Assembly: GCF_020166435.1 (NCBI RefSeq)
Contig: NZ_JAINZP010000022.1
Coordinates: 1 to 64,000 of the forward strand
DNA: 64,000 nucleotides
From: Pectobacterium versatile
Lineage (GTDB): Bacteria > Pseudomonadota > Gammaproteobacteria > Enterobacterales > Enterobacteriaceae
Direction of reading: 5' to 3'
Positions 56,159-64,000 of the stretch are shown here, piece after piece; within the stretch, counting starts at the first letter, position 1, and each line of letters begins with the position of its first letter. Below the pieces are notes generated by a model. It did not search any database. It was not told where the DNA came from and saw only the letters and a list, made by a program, of their open reading frames with translations. The position numbers and the translations under genes are program-made.

Positions 56159-57334
56159 ATGAGTGAAAGTGTGGAAAATCAAGTGCCGCAGACGCCACAG
56201 AAAAACAAAAAACAGCAGCGCAAACGCGTGTTATCACTGCTGACGTTTATTTTCGTCGTGCTGGGTTGTGCCTGGCTGGTTTACTGGTTCCTGGTGCTCA
56301 AACACCACCAAAGCACCGACGACGCCTACGTCGCAGGCAATCAGATTCAGATCATGGCGCAGGTCAGCGGCAGCGTCACTCATGTTAACGTCGACAATAC
56401 CGATTTTGTTAAGCAGGGACAGGTGCTGGTGGAGTTAGATCCGACCGATGCCCAGCAGACGTTTGAGCGTGCGAAAACCGGGCTGGCCAACAGCGTCCGC
56501 CAGACGCACCAGTTGATCATCAACAGTAAGCAGTATCAGGCCAATATTGAGTTGCGCCAGACTGAGCTGAACAAGGCACAAAGTGACTTGAGCCGCCGGG
56601 AAGCGCTGGGCAGCGCCAATGCTATCGGGCGTGAAGAAGTGCAGCATGCTCGCGATGCCGTCGCGACCGCCAAAGCCGCGCTGGAAGTCGCCAGACAGCA
56701 ATATCAGGCGAATCAGGCAATGATTCTGGATACGCCGCTTGAGAAGCAACCCGCCATACAGCAAGCCTCCGTAGAAATGCGCGATGCCTGGCTGGCGCTA
56801 CAGCGCACCAAAATCGTCAGCCCGATTGATGGCTATGTCTCACGCCGTAGCGTGCAAATTGGCGCACGTATCTCTTCGACGTCAGCACTGATGGCCGTGG
56901 TTCCTACCAATCACCTGTGGGTCGATGCGAACTTCAAAGAGACGCAGTTAGCCAATATGCGCATCGGCCAACCAGCTACCGTGATCGCGGATATCTACGG
57001 TGACGATGTCGTGTACCAAGGAAAAGTGGTCGGTCTGGATATGGGTACCGGTAGCGCGTTCTCTCTGCTGCCTGCCCAGAACGCGACTGGCAACTGGATC
57101 AAAGTCGTTCAGCGCCTGCCCGTGCGTATTGAGATCGATCCGAAGCAGATTGCCGAACATCCGTTGCGTATCGGTCTGTCCGCACTGGTTAATGTCGATA
57201 CCGCCAATACGGAAGGCAGCGCGTTAGCAGAAACCTCACGCACCACACCTGCCTACCAAAGTGATGCTCTGACGTTGGATCTCACGCCTGTTAATCAGGA
57301 AATCAGCGCCATTATTCAGGCGAACGCCGGTTAA
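56159..57334 (+). CDS. emrA: Multidrug efflux MFS periplasmic adaptor EmrA
   Basis: 391 residues, HlyD family: cytoplasmic tail, one membrane helix (about 25-45), then coiled-coil hairpin (about 95-210), lipoyl and beta-barrel domains (VSRRSVQIGARISSTSALMAVVPTNHLWVDANFKETQLA). Links EmrB to an outer-membrane channel (TolC). Ribosome site AGAGAGAAC. Confidence 0.95.
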   Translation: MSESVENQVPQTPQKNKKQQRKRVLSLLTFIFVVLGCAWLVYWFLVLKHHQSTDDAYVAGNQIQIMAQVSGSVTHVNVDNTDFVKQGQVLVELDPTDAQQTFERAKTGLANSVRQTHQLIINSKQYQANIELRQTELNKAQSDLSRREALGSANAIGREEVQHARDAVATAKAALEVARQQYQANQAMILDTPLEKQPAIQQASVEMRDAWLALQRTKIVSPIDGYVSRRSVQIGARISSTSALMAVVPTNHLWVDANFKETQLANMRIGQPATVIADIYGDDVVYQGKVVGLDMGTGSAFSLLPAQNATGNWIKVVQRLPVRIEIDPKQIAEHPLRIGLSALVNVDTANTEGSALAETSRTTPAYQSDALTLDLTPVNQEISAIIQANAG

Positions 57335-57351
57335 TCGGGCAGGAGAGAAAC

Positions 57352-58887
57352 GTGCAGAGAGAACCGCTTAAAGGTGCCAGTCTGGCCTGGATGACTGTTG
57401 CTCTGTCGCTGGCAACGTTTATGCAGGTGCTGGACTCCACCATCGCCAACGTCGCTATTCCGACTATCGCCGGTAATCTGGGTGCGTCCAACTCACAGGG
57501 AACGTGGGTCATTACCTCGTTTGGGGTCGCTAATGCGATCTCTATTCCTATTACCGGCTGGCTGGCCAAAAGGTTTGGGGAAGTCCGCCTGTTTTTATGG
57601 TCAACGGCACTCTTCGCCCTGACATCCTGGCTGTGCGGAATGTCCACCAGCCTGGAAATGCTGATTTTCTCCCGCGTCTTGCAGGGGATTGTCGCCGGGC
57701 CGCTGATCCCGCTGTCACAGAGTCTGTTGCTAAGCAATTATCCCCCCGCAAAACGCAGCATCGCCCTGGCGCTGTGGTCGATGACCGTGGTCGTCGCGCC
57801 GATCTGTGGTCCGATTCTGGGCGGCTGGATTAGCGACAACTACCACTGGGGCTGGATATTCTTCATCAACGTTCCGTTGGGCATCGCCGTGGTGTTTATT
57901 GCCATGCAAACGCTGCGCGGGCGGGAAACCAAAACCGAGATCAGGCCCATCGATACCATCGGGCTGGCATTGTTGGTTGTCGGTATCGGTAGCCTCCAGA
58001 TGATGCTCGACCGGGGCAAAGAGCTGGATTGGTTTAACTCGACAGAAATCATCACCCTAACCGTGGTGGCGGTGATTGCAATCGCCTTCCTGATTGTCTG
58101 GGAGCTGACGGACGACCATCCGGTGGTGGATTTGTCCCTATTTAAATCGCGCAACTTCACCATTGGCTGTCTGTGTATCAGCCTCGCCTACATGTTTTAC
58201 TTCGGGGCGATCGTGCTCTTGCCGCAGCTGTTGCAGGAGGTGTATGGCTATACCGCCACCTGGGCCGGGCTGGCGTCAGCACCGGTTGGGCTGATGCCAG
58301 TGTTACTGTCGCCGATTATCGGTCGATTCGCGCCGCGTCTGGATATGCGCAAACTGGTGACGTTCAGCTTTATCATGTATGCCGTCTGTTTTTACTGGCG
58401 CGCGTACACTTTCGAGCCGGGCATGGATTTCGGCGCATCGGCCTGGCCGCAGTTCGTTCAGGGGTTTGCCGTCGCCTGCTTCTTCATGCCGCTGACCACC
58501 ATCACGCTGTCGGGTCTTCCGCCGGAACGTTTGGCGGCAGCATCAAGTCTGTCGAACTTTACCCGAACGCTGGCGGGATCGATCGGGACGTCGCTGACCA
58601 CCACGCTCTGGACACAGCGCGAATCGCTACACCATGCGCACCTGACGGAATCTATCACGCCCTATAATCCGATAGCGCAGGAAACGTACCAGCAGCTTCA
58701 GGCGATGGGAATGAGCCAAACGCAGGCCTCAGCCTACATCGCAGAGCAGATTACCGCACAGGGACTGATTATTTCTGCCAACGAAATATTCTGGGCCGCA
58801 GCGGCCGTATTTCTGGTGCTTCTGGTGCTGGTCTGGTTCGCTAAACCGCCCTTTACCACTGGCGGTGGAGGCGGTGGCGCGCACTAA
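57352..58887 (+). CDS. emrB: Multidrug efflux MFS transporter permease EmrB
   Basis: 511 residues, GTG start, with 14 membrane helices (DHA2 family). LDSTIANVAIPTIAGNLGAS and the KRFGEVRLFLWS segment are the family motifs; it ends in a Gly-rich tail (TGGGGGGAH). Proton-driven export of hydrophobic drugs and uncouplers. Terminator downstream. Confidence 0.95.
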   Translation: MQREPLKGASLAWMTVALSLATFMQVLDSTIANVAIPTIAGNLGASNSQGTWVITSFGVANAISIPITGWLAKRFGEVRLFLWSTALFALTSWLCGMSTSLEMLIFSRVLQGIVAGPLIPLSQSLLLSNYPPAKRSIALALWSMTVVVAPICGPILGGWISDNYHWGWIFFINVPLGIAVVFIAMQTLRGRETKTEIRPIDTIGLALLVVGIGSLQMMLDRGKELDWFNSTEIITLTVVAVIAIAFLIVWELTDDHPVVDLSLFKSRNFTIGCLCISLAYMFYFGAIVLLPQLLQEVYGYTATWAGLASAPVGLMPVLLSPIIGRFAPRLDMRKLVTFSFIMYAVCFYWRAYTFEPGMDFGASAWPQFVQGFAVACFFMPLTTITLSGLPPERLAAASSLSNFTRTLAGSIGTSLTTTLWTQRESLHHAHLTESITPYNPIAQETYQQLQAMGMSQTQASAYIAEQITAQGLIISANEIFWAAAAVFLVLLVLVWFAKPPFTTGGGGGGAH

Positions 58888-58906
58888 CTCGCCGTAAGCT
58901 TTCTGT

Positions 58907-58946
58907 CCCCTTCCGCCAGCAACTGGCCGAAGGGGAACCCTCTTTT
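58907..58946 (+). terminator. Probable Rho-independent terminator of emrAB
   Basis: CCCCTTCCGCCAG / CTGGCCGAAGGGG (one mismatch) with a CAA loop, then AACCCTCTTTT. The U-tract is offset by six bases, so the termination efficiency is uncertain. Confidence 0.7.
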
Positions 58947-59094
58947 ATCCTTCCCACCGTCCCCTGATGACTCGAATACGTCTCGCCATCCTTATAGCGC
59001 GGTAGCGAATAAGGATTTACAGATTCGGGATAAACATATTTTCACATTCCGATTACAATGCGCCTCTTTTATTCGGGGATTAAGTGGTTCTTCT

Positions 59095-60279
59095 ATGTCA
59101 CAGGTTTTACATTTCATTTTGGCAACAGCAGCCATTTTTTTGCTGGCACTGCTCGTCAGTCACGACAGAAAACGCATCCGACTGCGCTTTATTGTGCAAC
59201 TGCTGGTGATTGAAATTTTGCTGGCCTATTTCCTTTTACATTCCAGCATCGGACTTAATGCGATTAGCGCCTTTGCCGGTTTGTTTGAAAAGCTATTATC
59301 TTTCGCTAATCAAGGCACCGATTTTGTGTTCGGCGGGATGAACGCACAAGGGCTTTCCTTTATCTTTCTCAATGTGCTTTGCCCTATCGTCTTTATTTCT
59401 GCGCTGATCGGCATTTTGCAGCACTGGCGCATTTTACCGTTTATTATCAAAGGCATCGGCACGCTGCTGTCCAAAGTAAACGGGATGGGGAAACTGGAGT
59501 CGTTTAACGCCGTGAGTACGCTAATGCTCGGGCAATCAGAGAATTTTATCGTCTATAAGGGCATCCTCGCCGACATGTCGCCACGTCGGATGTACACGAT
59601 GGCGGCAACAGCAATGTCGACCGTATCCATGTCGATTATCAGCGCCTACATGACCATGCTGGACGCTAAATACGTTGTTGCGGCGCTGATTCTGAATATG
59701 TTCAGCACCTTTATCATTCTGTCGATTATCAACCCTTATCAGCCTGACGACGAACCAGAACTGAAACTGGAGAAGCTGCATGAAGACCAAAGCTTCTTTG
59801 AAATGCTGGGGGAATACATTCTTGCCGGGTTTAAAGTAGCGATGATTATCATGGCGATGCTGATCGGCTTCGTGGCGTTAATTGCCGCCGTGAATGCACT
59901 GTTCAGCACCGTCTTCGGCATTAGCTTCCAGGCCATTATGGGCTATGTCTTTTCACCGCTGGCGTGGCTTATCGGCATTCCGTCTTCCGATATTCTGAAC
60001 GCGGGCAGCATCATGGCGACCAAGCTGGTGGCGAATGAATTCGTTGCCATGATCGAATTGAAGAAGATCGCAGCAGAGATGTCGCCACGCGGACTGGGCA
60101 TTTTGTCCGTGTTCCTGATTTCCTTCGCTAACTTCGCGTCAATCGGCATCATCGCGGGCGCAATCAAAGGGCTGAATGAAGCACAGGGCAACGTGGTATC
60201 GCGCTTCGGTCTGAAGCTGGTTTATGGTTCTACGCTGGTGAGTTTACTGTCTGCGGCGGTAGCGGGACTGGTGCTGTAA
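59095..60279 (+). CDS. NupC/CNT-family nucleoside transporter
   Basis: 394 residues, concentrative nucleoside transporter with about eight to ten helices and the conserved segments [31 protein letters not shown] (about 142-152, nucleoside-binding), and [16 protein letters not shown] (about 305). Na+ or H+ coupled uptake of nucleosides. The gene occupies a place between emrB and yfiF that is filled by luxS/gshA in E. coli. Confidence 0.94.
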   Translation: MSQVLHFILATAAIFLLALLVSHDRKRIRLRFIVQLLVIEILLAYFLLHSSIGLNAISAFAGLFEKLLSFANQGTDFVFGGMNAQGLSFIFLNVLCPIVFISALIGILQHWRILPFIIKGIGTLLSKVNGMGKLESFNAVSTLMLGQSENFIVYKGILADMSPRRMYTMAATAMSTVSMSIISAYMTMLDAKYVVAALILNMFSTFIILSIINPYQPDDEPELKLEKLHEDQSFFEMLGEYILAGFKVAMIIMAMLIGFVALIAAVNALFSTVFGISFQAIMGYVFSPLAWLIGIPSSDILNAGSIMATKLVANEFVAMIELKKIAAEMSPRGLGILSVFLISFANFASIGIIAGAIKGLNEAQGNVVSRFGLKLVYGSTLVSLLSAAVAGLVL

Positions 60280-60297
60280 TACGTGTGAGATGAAAAT

Positions 60298-60323
60298 CAT
60301 CAGCCCCTGAAAAGGGGCTGATG
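60298..60323. terminator. Hairpin between convergent transporter and lipoprotein genes
   Basis: CATCAGCCCC / GGGGCTGATG, a perfect 10-bp stem with loop TGAAAA. Followed by ATTTTCATC on the minus strand, so it suits termination of the lipoprotein gene; it may act in both directions. Confidence 0.72.
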
Positions 60324-60329
60324 AAAAAA

Positions 60330-60764
60330 TTAGAACGCGACGCACACGGGCGCATCAATCCGCATGACGGATTCCTGCGCGAAACGTGATTTGTAGGTCG
60401 TACGCAACGCTTCAATATCACGCTCCCGATCGGGGCCGTGAATCAACATCAGCGCCTTGCTGTTCTCTCGGGCAACCACGCCATCATTCCCTAGCCATTG
60501 TCCTTTGGCATCAAACACCGTCAGCCCTTCTTTAAAGCGTGGCGTAACGTCACCATCCAAGAATGCTTTCCACTCGGCATCTGAAATCGCTGGGCCAGCA
60601 GGACGATTCAAACCAAAATAAAGCGTGGTCTGCACCTGCTTATCGCCAACCTGACACGCATCAGCGGCTGGCGCAGCAGCAACGGACGAGCGCGGCAGCG
60701 AGTTACAACCACTTACCAGCAATGTACCCAACAGTAACGATACCGCGATAATTTTCTGCTTCAT
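60330..60764 (-). CDS. DUF3574 lipoprotein
   Basis: 144 residues, start MKQKIIAVSLLLGTLLVSGC with a lipobox (LVSGC; lipid anchor at Cys20). The mature part contains TTLYFGLNRPAGPAISDAEW and the C-terminal MRIDAPVCVAF, typical of DUF3574. A possible enterobacterial outer-membrane-associated small lipoprotein; function unknown. An upstream in-frame ATG adds five residues but has no support. Confidence 0.82.
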   Translation of the reverse strand: MKQKIIAVSLLLGTLLVSGCNSLPRSSVAAAPAADACQVGDKQVQTTLYFGLNRPAGPAISDAEWKAFLDGDVTPRFKEGLTVFDAKGQWLGNDGVVARENSKALMLIHGPDRERDIEALRTTYKSRFAQESVMRIDAPVCVAF

Positions 60765-60850
60765 CACTCGTTCTCTCATCCGTGGTTACACCTACTCAGG
60801 GAGCTAATTCTCCCTGAGCGTCGACGCGCACGATCAGCCGACACGTACTA

Positions 60851-62002
60851 TCAGGCCTGGTTCTGTCGCCACCACTCGGACAGCAAAATGCCCGTAGCGA
60901 CTGAAATATTCAGACTTTCAACCTTACCGGTACCGCCGATAGAGACTTTCACGTCCCCCTGCTGCCAAGCGCTATCCGACAGACCATCACCTTCCTGACC
61001 CAGCACGATCACGGTTTTCGCCGGAAGCGTTGCTTGCGACAATGCCGTGCCTTTATGGCTGGACGTGGTCACGATGGTATAGCCTGCGTTACGGAACTCC
61101 GTCAACACGGACAGGAAATCGTCAGCGTTGATCGCTTTAACGTGTTCCGCACCGCCTTCTGCCGTGCGTACGGCTGCACCGGATTCCAGCAGCGCCGCAT
61201 CCTGCACCAGCACGCCTTTCACACCGAAATGCGCACAGCTGCGCATAATGCCGCCGAGGTTGTGCGGGTTACCCACATCTTCCAGCGCCAGTACGCAGTC
61301 TTGCTCGCCAGCCGTTTTCAGGTACTCACGCACATCCATTCCCTGACGCTTTTTAATCAGGAAACACACGCCGCCGTGGTGCTCGGTGCCGGAAGCCTTA
61401 ATCAGCTCTTCCTCTTCCACGACATGGTAAGCCTTGCGGTTTGCCGCCATCCAGCGCAGTGCATCGCGGAAACGCGGCGTCACTTCTTGCAGGAACCAGG
61501 CTCGAACGATCACTTCAGAACGGTTTTTAAACAGCGCCTGACAGGCATTTTCGCCGTAGACACGTGTTTCTTCCTGACGCTGGCGACGCAGTTGCTCAGG
61601 ATCGATATGGCTCTTGCCTGTGATCCCGCCATGGTCCGGCGTTTCGCTGTCGCCTGGCGCACGAGACACGGTTTTCCACGGTGATTCATAGCCACCGGTA
61701 TCGTCACCGCGCGGTCGGCGAGGCTTATCACCGCTGCGTTCATTACGATCTTTATTGCCCCACGGCGATTTCGCATTGCTATCACCGTCACGGGACGGAT
61801 TTTCCCGGGCATAGCGCGGGTTAACATCACGTGGATGCTTCGGCTTTTCGCGTTGATCGCGAGAGCCGCCGCCATCACGCCGATCGCCACGGCGATCTCT
61901 TTCAGCAGGGCGCTTGTTTTTATTCTCTTTCTCGCCCTCATCATCACTGCGGACGTACATCACACGGACTTTGCCGCTTTTACTATTGAATGAATCGCTC
62001 AT
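60851..62002 (-). CDS. yfiF: SpoU/TrmH-family RNA methyltransferase YfiF
   Basis: 383 residues, start [17 protein letters not shown] with GGTGGAGAGAAC upstream. A highly charged, Arg/Lys/Asp-rich and probably disordered tail (about 15-120) precedes an L30e-like RNA-binding part and a SPOUT domain ([22 protein letters not shown] near 240-262; [11 protein letters not shown] near 338; [15 protein letters not shown] near 363). Predicted 2'-O-ribose methyltransferase; the RNA target is not known to me. Divergent from trxC as in E. coli. Confidence 0.92.
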   Translation of the reverse strand: MSDSFNSKSGKVRVMYVRSDDEGEKENKNKRPAERDRRGDRRDGGGSRDQREKPKHPRDVNPRYARENPSRDGDSNAKSPWGNKDRNERSGDKPRRPRGDDTGGYESPWKTVSRAPGDSETPDHGGITGKSHIDPEQLRRQRQEETRVYGENACQALFKNRSEVIVRAWFLQEVTPRFRDALRWMAANRKAYHVVEEEELIKASGTEHHGGVCFLIKKRQGMDVREYLKTAGEQDCVLALEDVGNPHNLGGIMRSCAHFGVKGVLVQDAALLESGAAVRTAEGGAEHVKAINADDFLSVLTEFRNAGYTIVTTSSHKGTALSQATLPAKTVIVLGQEGDGLSDSAWQQGDVKVSIGGTGKVESLNISVATGILLSEWWRQNQA

Positions 62003-62251
62003 TGTTCTCTCCACCTACGCGCTGGGCGCGAAGATTACCTTATGTACACCCGCTTAGCCACACGCTTGTGGTAAAAGAGCGCTAACAGTCAGAAGCTATT
62101 GTAGCTATTGGGCAAACCACGTTGTTGCCATAATGTCTCCCCACCATAATTTATTCACGCTTAAGCAACATACCGCTGACTTTCCAATGCCGTATTGCGC
62201 GCATTTTATCAGCGACATCTTTATTTTAGCCCTTTTATCTGAGGCCCTGTT

Positions 62252-62671
62252 ATGAATACGGTATGTGGATCTTGCCAAACAACCAATCGCCTGCCAGAAG
62301 AGCGTGTTGATGACCATGCAAAGTGTGGTCGTTGCGGAGAAACCTTATTCAGCGGTGACGTTACCAATGCCACAGAAGCGACGCTCGATAAGCTGTTACA
62401 GGACGATCTTCCCGTTGTGATCGATTTCTGGGCCCCTTGGTGTGGCCCCTGCGTCAACTTCGCCCCGGTGTTTGAAAATGTCGCGCAAGAGCGTAGCGGG
62501 AAAATCCGCTTCATTAAGGTCAATACCGAAGCCGAACCGGCACTCAGCGCACGTTTCCGTATCCGCAGCATTCCAACCCTCATGATCTTTAAACAGGGCC
62601 AGATGGTCGACATCCTTAACGGCGCGCTGCCAAAAGCACAGTTCGAGAGCTGGCTGGACGAATCACTATAG
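62252..62671 (+). CDS. trxC: Thioredoxin 2
   Basis: 139 residues: N-terminal zinc-binding domain with two CxxC pairs (CGSC about 5-8, CGRC about 26-29) and the thioredoxin domain with the active site [12 protein letters not shown] (about 60-71). Cytosolic dithiol reductase, in E. coli induced by OxyR. No OxyR site could be assigned in the 249-base gap to yfiF. Confidence 0.96.
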   Translation: MNTVCGSCQTTNRLPEERVDDHAKCGRCGETLFSGDVTNATEATLDKLLQDDLPVVIDFWAPWCGPCVNFAPVFENVAQERSGKIRFIKVNTEAEPALSARFRIRSIPTLMIFKQGQMVDILNGALPKAQFESWLDESL

Positions 62672-62678
62672 AGAATTA

Positions 62679-62715
62679 GGGTAGGAGCGTAGGTATTATT
62701 GTCTCCTACCCTTTT
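62679..62715 (+). terminator. Rho-independent terminator of trxC
   Basis: GGGTAGGAG / CTCCTACCC with a 15-base loop, followed by TTTT; eight bases after the stop codon. Confidence 0.78.
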
Positions 62716-62817
62716 GGTCAACTCGCCTGTCGATTAGAATGTCGCCTTTCTGAATCAGCTTCTCAATGATGAAAACGAAGCAGGTTCGTTGCAGAATCTC
62801 ATGGCGCCATCTATTTC

Positions 62818-63567
62818 ATGCTCAACCATCCTTTAATGGTCAACCGTCCCCTTATGGACAATGCCGTACTCCGTCTGCGCCAGCAACGTCTTGAGCAGTC
62901 AACCAAACCGTTTCGCGCCCGTGGCTGCCGCGTAGTACGCTGCCAGCAGTGTTTATTACCCGCAACCAACTGCCTGTGTCACACCATTCAGGCGCAGGAG
63001 TCCCGCAGCCGCGTCTGTCTGGTAATGTTTGATACCGAACCGTTAAAGCCGAGCAATACCGGACGTCTTATCGCCGATATTCTCCCTGAGACGCAGGCGT
63101 TTCGCTGGTCACGCACCGAGCCCGATCCCGAATTGCTGGCTACTCTGCAAAACCCGGACGTTCAGCCGTATCTGGTTTTCCTTGCCGATGCAGCGGAAGA
63201 AGGACGTCAGGTGTTTCACCAACTTCCCGTAACGGAAAAGCCTGCGCTATTTGTCTTACTCGATGGAACGTGGCCGGAAGCGCGTAAAATGTTCCGTAAA
63301 AGCCCTTATCTGGACAACCTGCCGATCCTGTCACTGAATGTAGAGGCACTTTCCCGCTATCAACTGCGTGAAGCCAGTAGCGCAGGACAGCACTGTACCG
63401 CCGAGATTGCCATCGCCCTGCTCGCACAGGCGGGGGATATCGTCGCGGCCGACGCGCTATCCCAGCATTTTGATCGTTTCCGGCGACACTATCTGGCGGG
63501 GAAATCACACCATAGCTTGCGAGAAAGTTTACCCACCGTCACAGCACAACCGGCAGAAAGCGTTTAG
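62818..63567 (+). CDS. tapT: tRNA-uridine aminocarboxypropyltransferase TapT (YfiP, DTW domain)
   Basis: 249 residues; DTW-domain enzyme that adds the acp3U modification at position 47 of tRNA using SAM. A zinc-binding-like motif CRVVRCQQCLLPATNCLCH (about 37-55), and the DTW-like motif LDGTWPEARKM (about 149-159) are seen. ATG at 62818, 62836 and 62854 are all possible; family alignment places the body at MDNAVLRL, so the start is uncertain by up to 12 codons. No clear ribosome site favours any of the three. Confidence 0.88.
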   Translation: MLNHPLMVNRPLMDNAVLRLRQQRLEQSTKPFRARGCRVVRCQQCLLPATNCLCHTIQAQESRSRVCLVMFDTEPLKPSNTGRLIADILPETQAFRWSRTEPDPELLATLQNPDVQPYLVFLADAAEEGRQVFHQLPVTEKPALFVLLDGTWPEARKMFRKSPYLDNLPILSLNVEALSRYQLREASSAGQHCTAEIAIALLAQAGDIVAADALSQHFDRFRRHYLAGKSHHSLRESLPTVTAQPAESV

Positions 63568-63600
63568 TATCAAAGGGGATTGATGTGAAGGAGTGACGCA

Positions 63601-64000
63601 TGAGCCAGCGCGGATTGGAAGCACTGTTACGCCCTAAGTCTATCGCCGTTCTCGGCGCGTCCGAAAAACCGGGAAGAGCCGGTTTTCTGATGATGAAAAA
63701 TTTGTTGGACGGCCATTTCAGCGGCCCCGTGCTGCCTGTTACACCGAAATATCGTGCCGTCTGCGGCGTGCTGGCCTATCCGACTGTTGCCAGCTTGCCC
63801 ATGACGCCCGACCTTGCCGTGATTTGCACCAACGCCAGTCGTAATCTCACGCTGTTAGAAGATCTGGGCCAGAAAGGCTGCAAAACGGTCATCATCCTCT
63901 CCGCACCACCGACCCAGTTCAGCGAATTAAAGGCTTGCGCTGCACGCTACCACATGCGCCTGCTTGGCCCTAATAGCCTCGGGCTACTCGCGCCCTGGCA
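63601..64000 (+). CDS. patZ: Protein lysine acetyltransferase PatZ (YfiQ), N-terminal part, truncated by window end
   Basis: The gene opens after AAGGAGTGACGC with MSQRGLEALLRPKSIAVLGA and runs off the window. The visible 133 residues form an acyl-CoA synthetase-type CoA-binding domain (IAVLGASEKPGRAGFLMMKN). The full-length protein should carry a C-terminal GNAT domain that acetylates Acs and other proteins. Identity rests on the N-terminus and the trxC-yfiP-yfiQ order. Confidence 0.88.

Noticed and set aside
58173-58667. 164-codon frame inside emrB
   Set aside because: Overlaps emrB in another frame on the same strand; translation is Ala/Arg/His-rich, a shift-frame artefact.

Overview
The window is chromosomal DNA of an enterobacterium of the soft-rot group, most likely Pectobacterium. 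This rests on E. coli-like synteny blocks (proBA-crl-frsA-gpt-pepD; dinB-yafE-yafK-yafJ-gmhA-fadE; proVWX-MFS-ygaZH-mprA-emrAB; yfiF-trxC-tapT-patZ) combined with a methionine-salvage (mtn) cluster, an hpx ureide/oxalurate cluster, an orphan T6SS vgrG module and several ERIC elements. Species cannot be fixed from the sequence alone. No rRNA, tRNA or CRISPR array was seen.

Layout. 1-2.7 kb: the terminal inverted repeat of an IS903-like element, an AT-rich stretch with an ERIC remnant, and a periplasmic multicopper oxidase that looks acquired. 2.8-11.1 kb: proline synthesis (proB, proA), Crl, a CHMI-type isomerase, FrsA, Gpt, PepD and DNA polymerase IV with a clear LexA box. 11.2-18.8 kb: an HTH regulator, YafE, YafK/DpaA, YafJ, GmhA, FadE (FadR-like site upstream) and YajD. 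18.8-33.8 kb: methionine salvage (mtnK | mtnA ... mtnDCB | mtnE and an omega-amidase), with MetJ-like boxes in both divergent promoters. This cluster is split by an 8-kb T6SS cargo module: VgrG, DUF4123 adaptor, three DUF3304 membrane proteins, two near-identical Tle1-like (DUF2235) proteins plus a truncated third, and PAAR. 33.8-44.7 kb: purine-ureide catabolism: an ABC transporter operon ending in hpxJ-hpxK, an RpiR-type regulator, and hpxWXYZ. 44.8-49.6 kb: a VOC protein and proVWX (ERIC between proW and proX). 49.7-58.9 kb: an alpha/beta hydrolase with a divergent CGNR regulator and a striking operator, a secreted lactonase-fold protein, an MFS transporter, ygaZH and mprA-emrA-emrB. 59.1-64 kb: a NupC-type transporter, a DUF3574 lipoprotein, yfiF, trxC, tapT and the start of patZ.

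The most interesting part is the T6SS module. The Tle1-like proteins have Asp in place of the nucleophilic Ser at the elbow, their cognate DUF3304 genes are triplicated, and a 41-codon ORF that keeps exactly the first 21 residues of the toxin sits between two immunity-like genes. Other points worth checking are the ERIC element that supplies the C-terminus of the HpxY amidase, a MITE-like inverted-repeat element at 39.5-39.8 kb, the four-half-site operator of the CGNR regulator, and the structured 272-nt leader before emrA.
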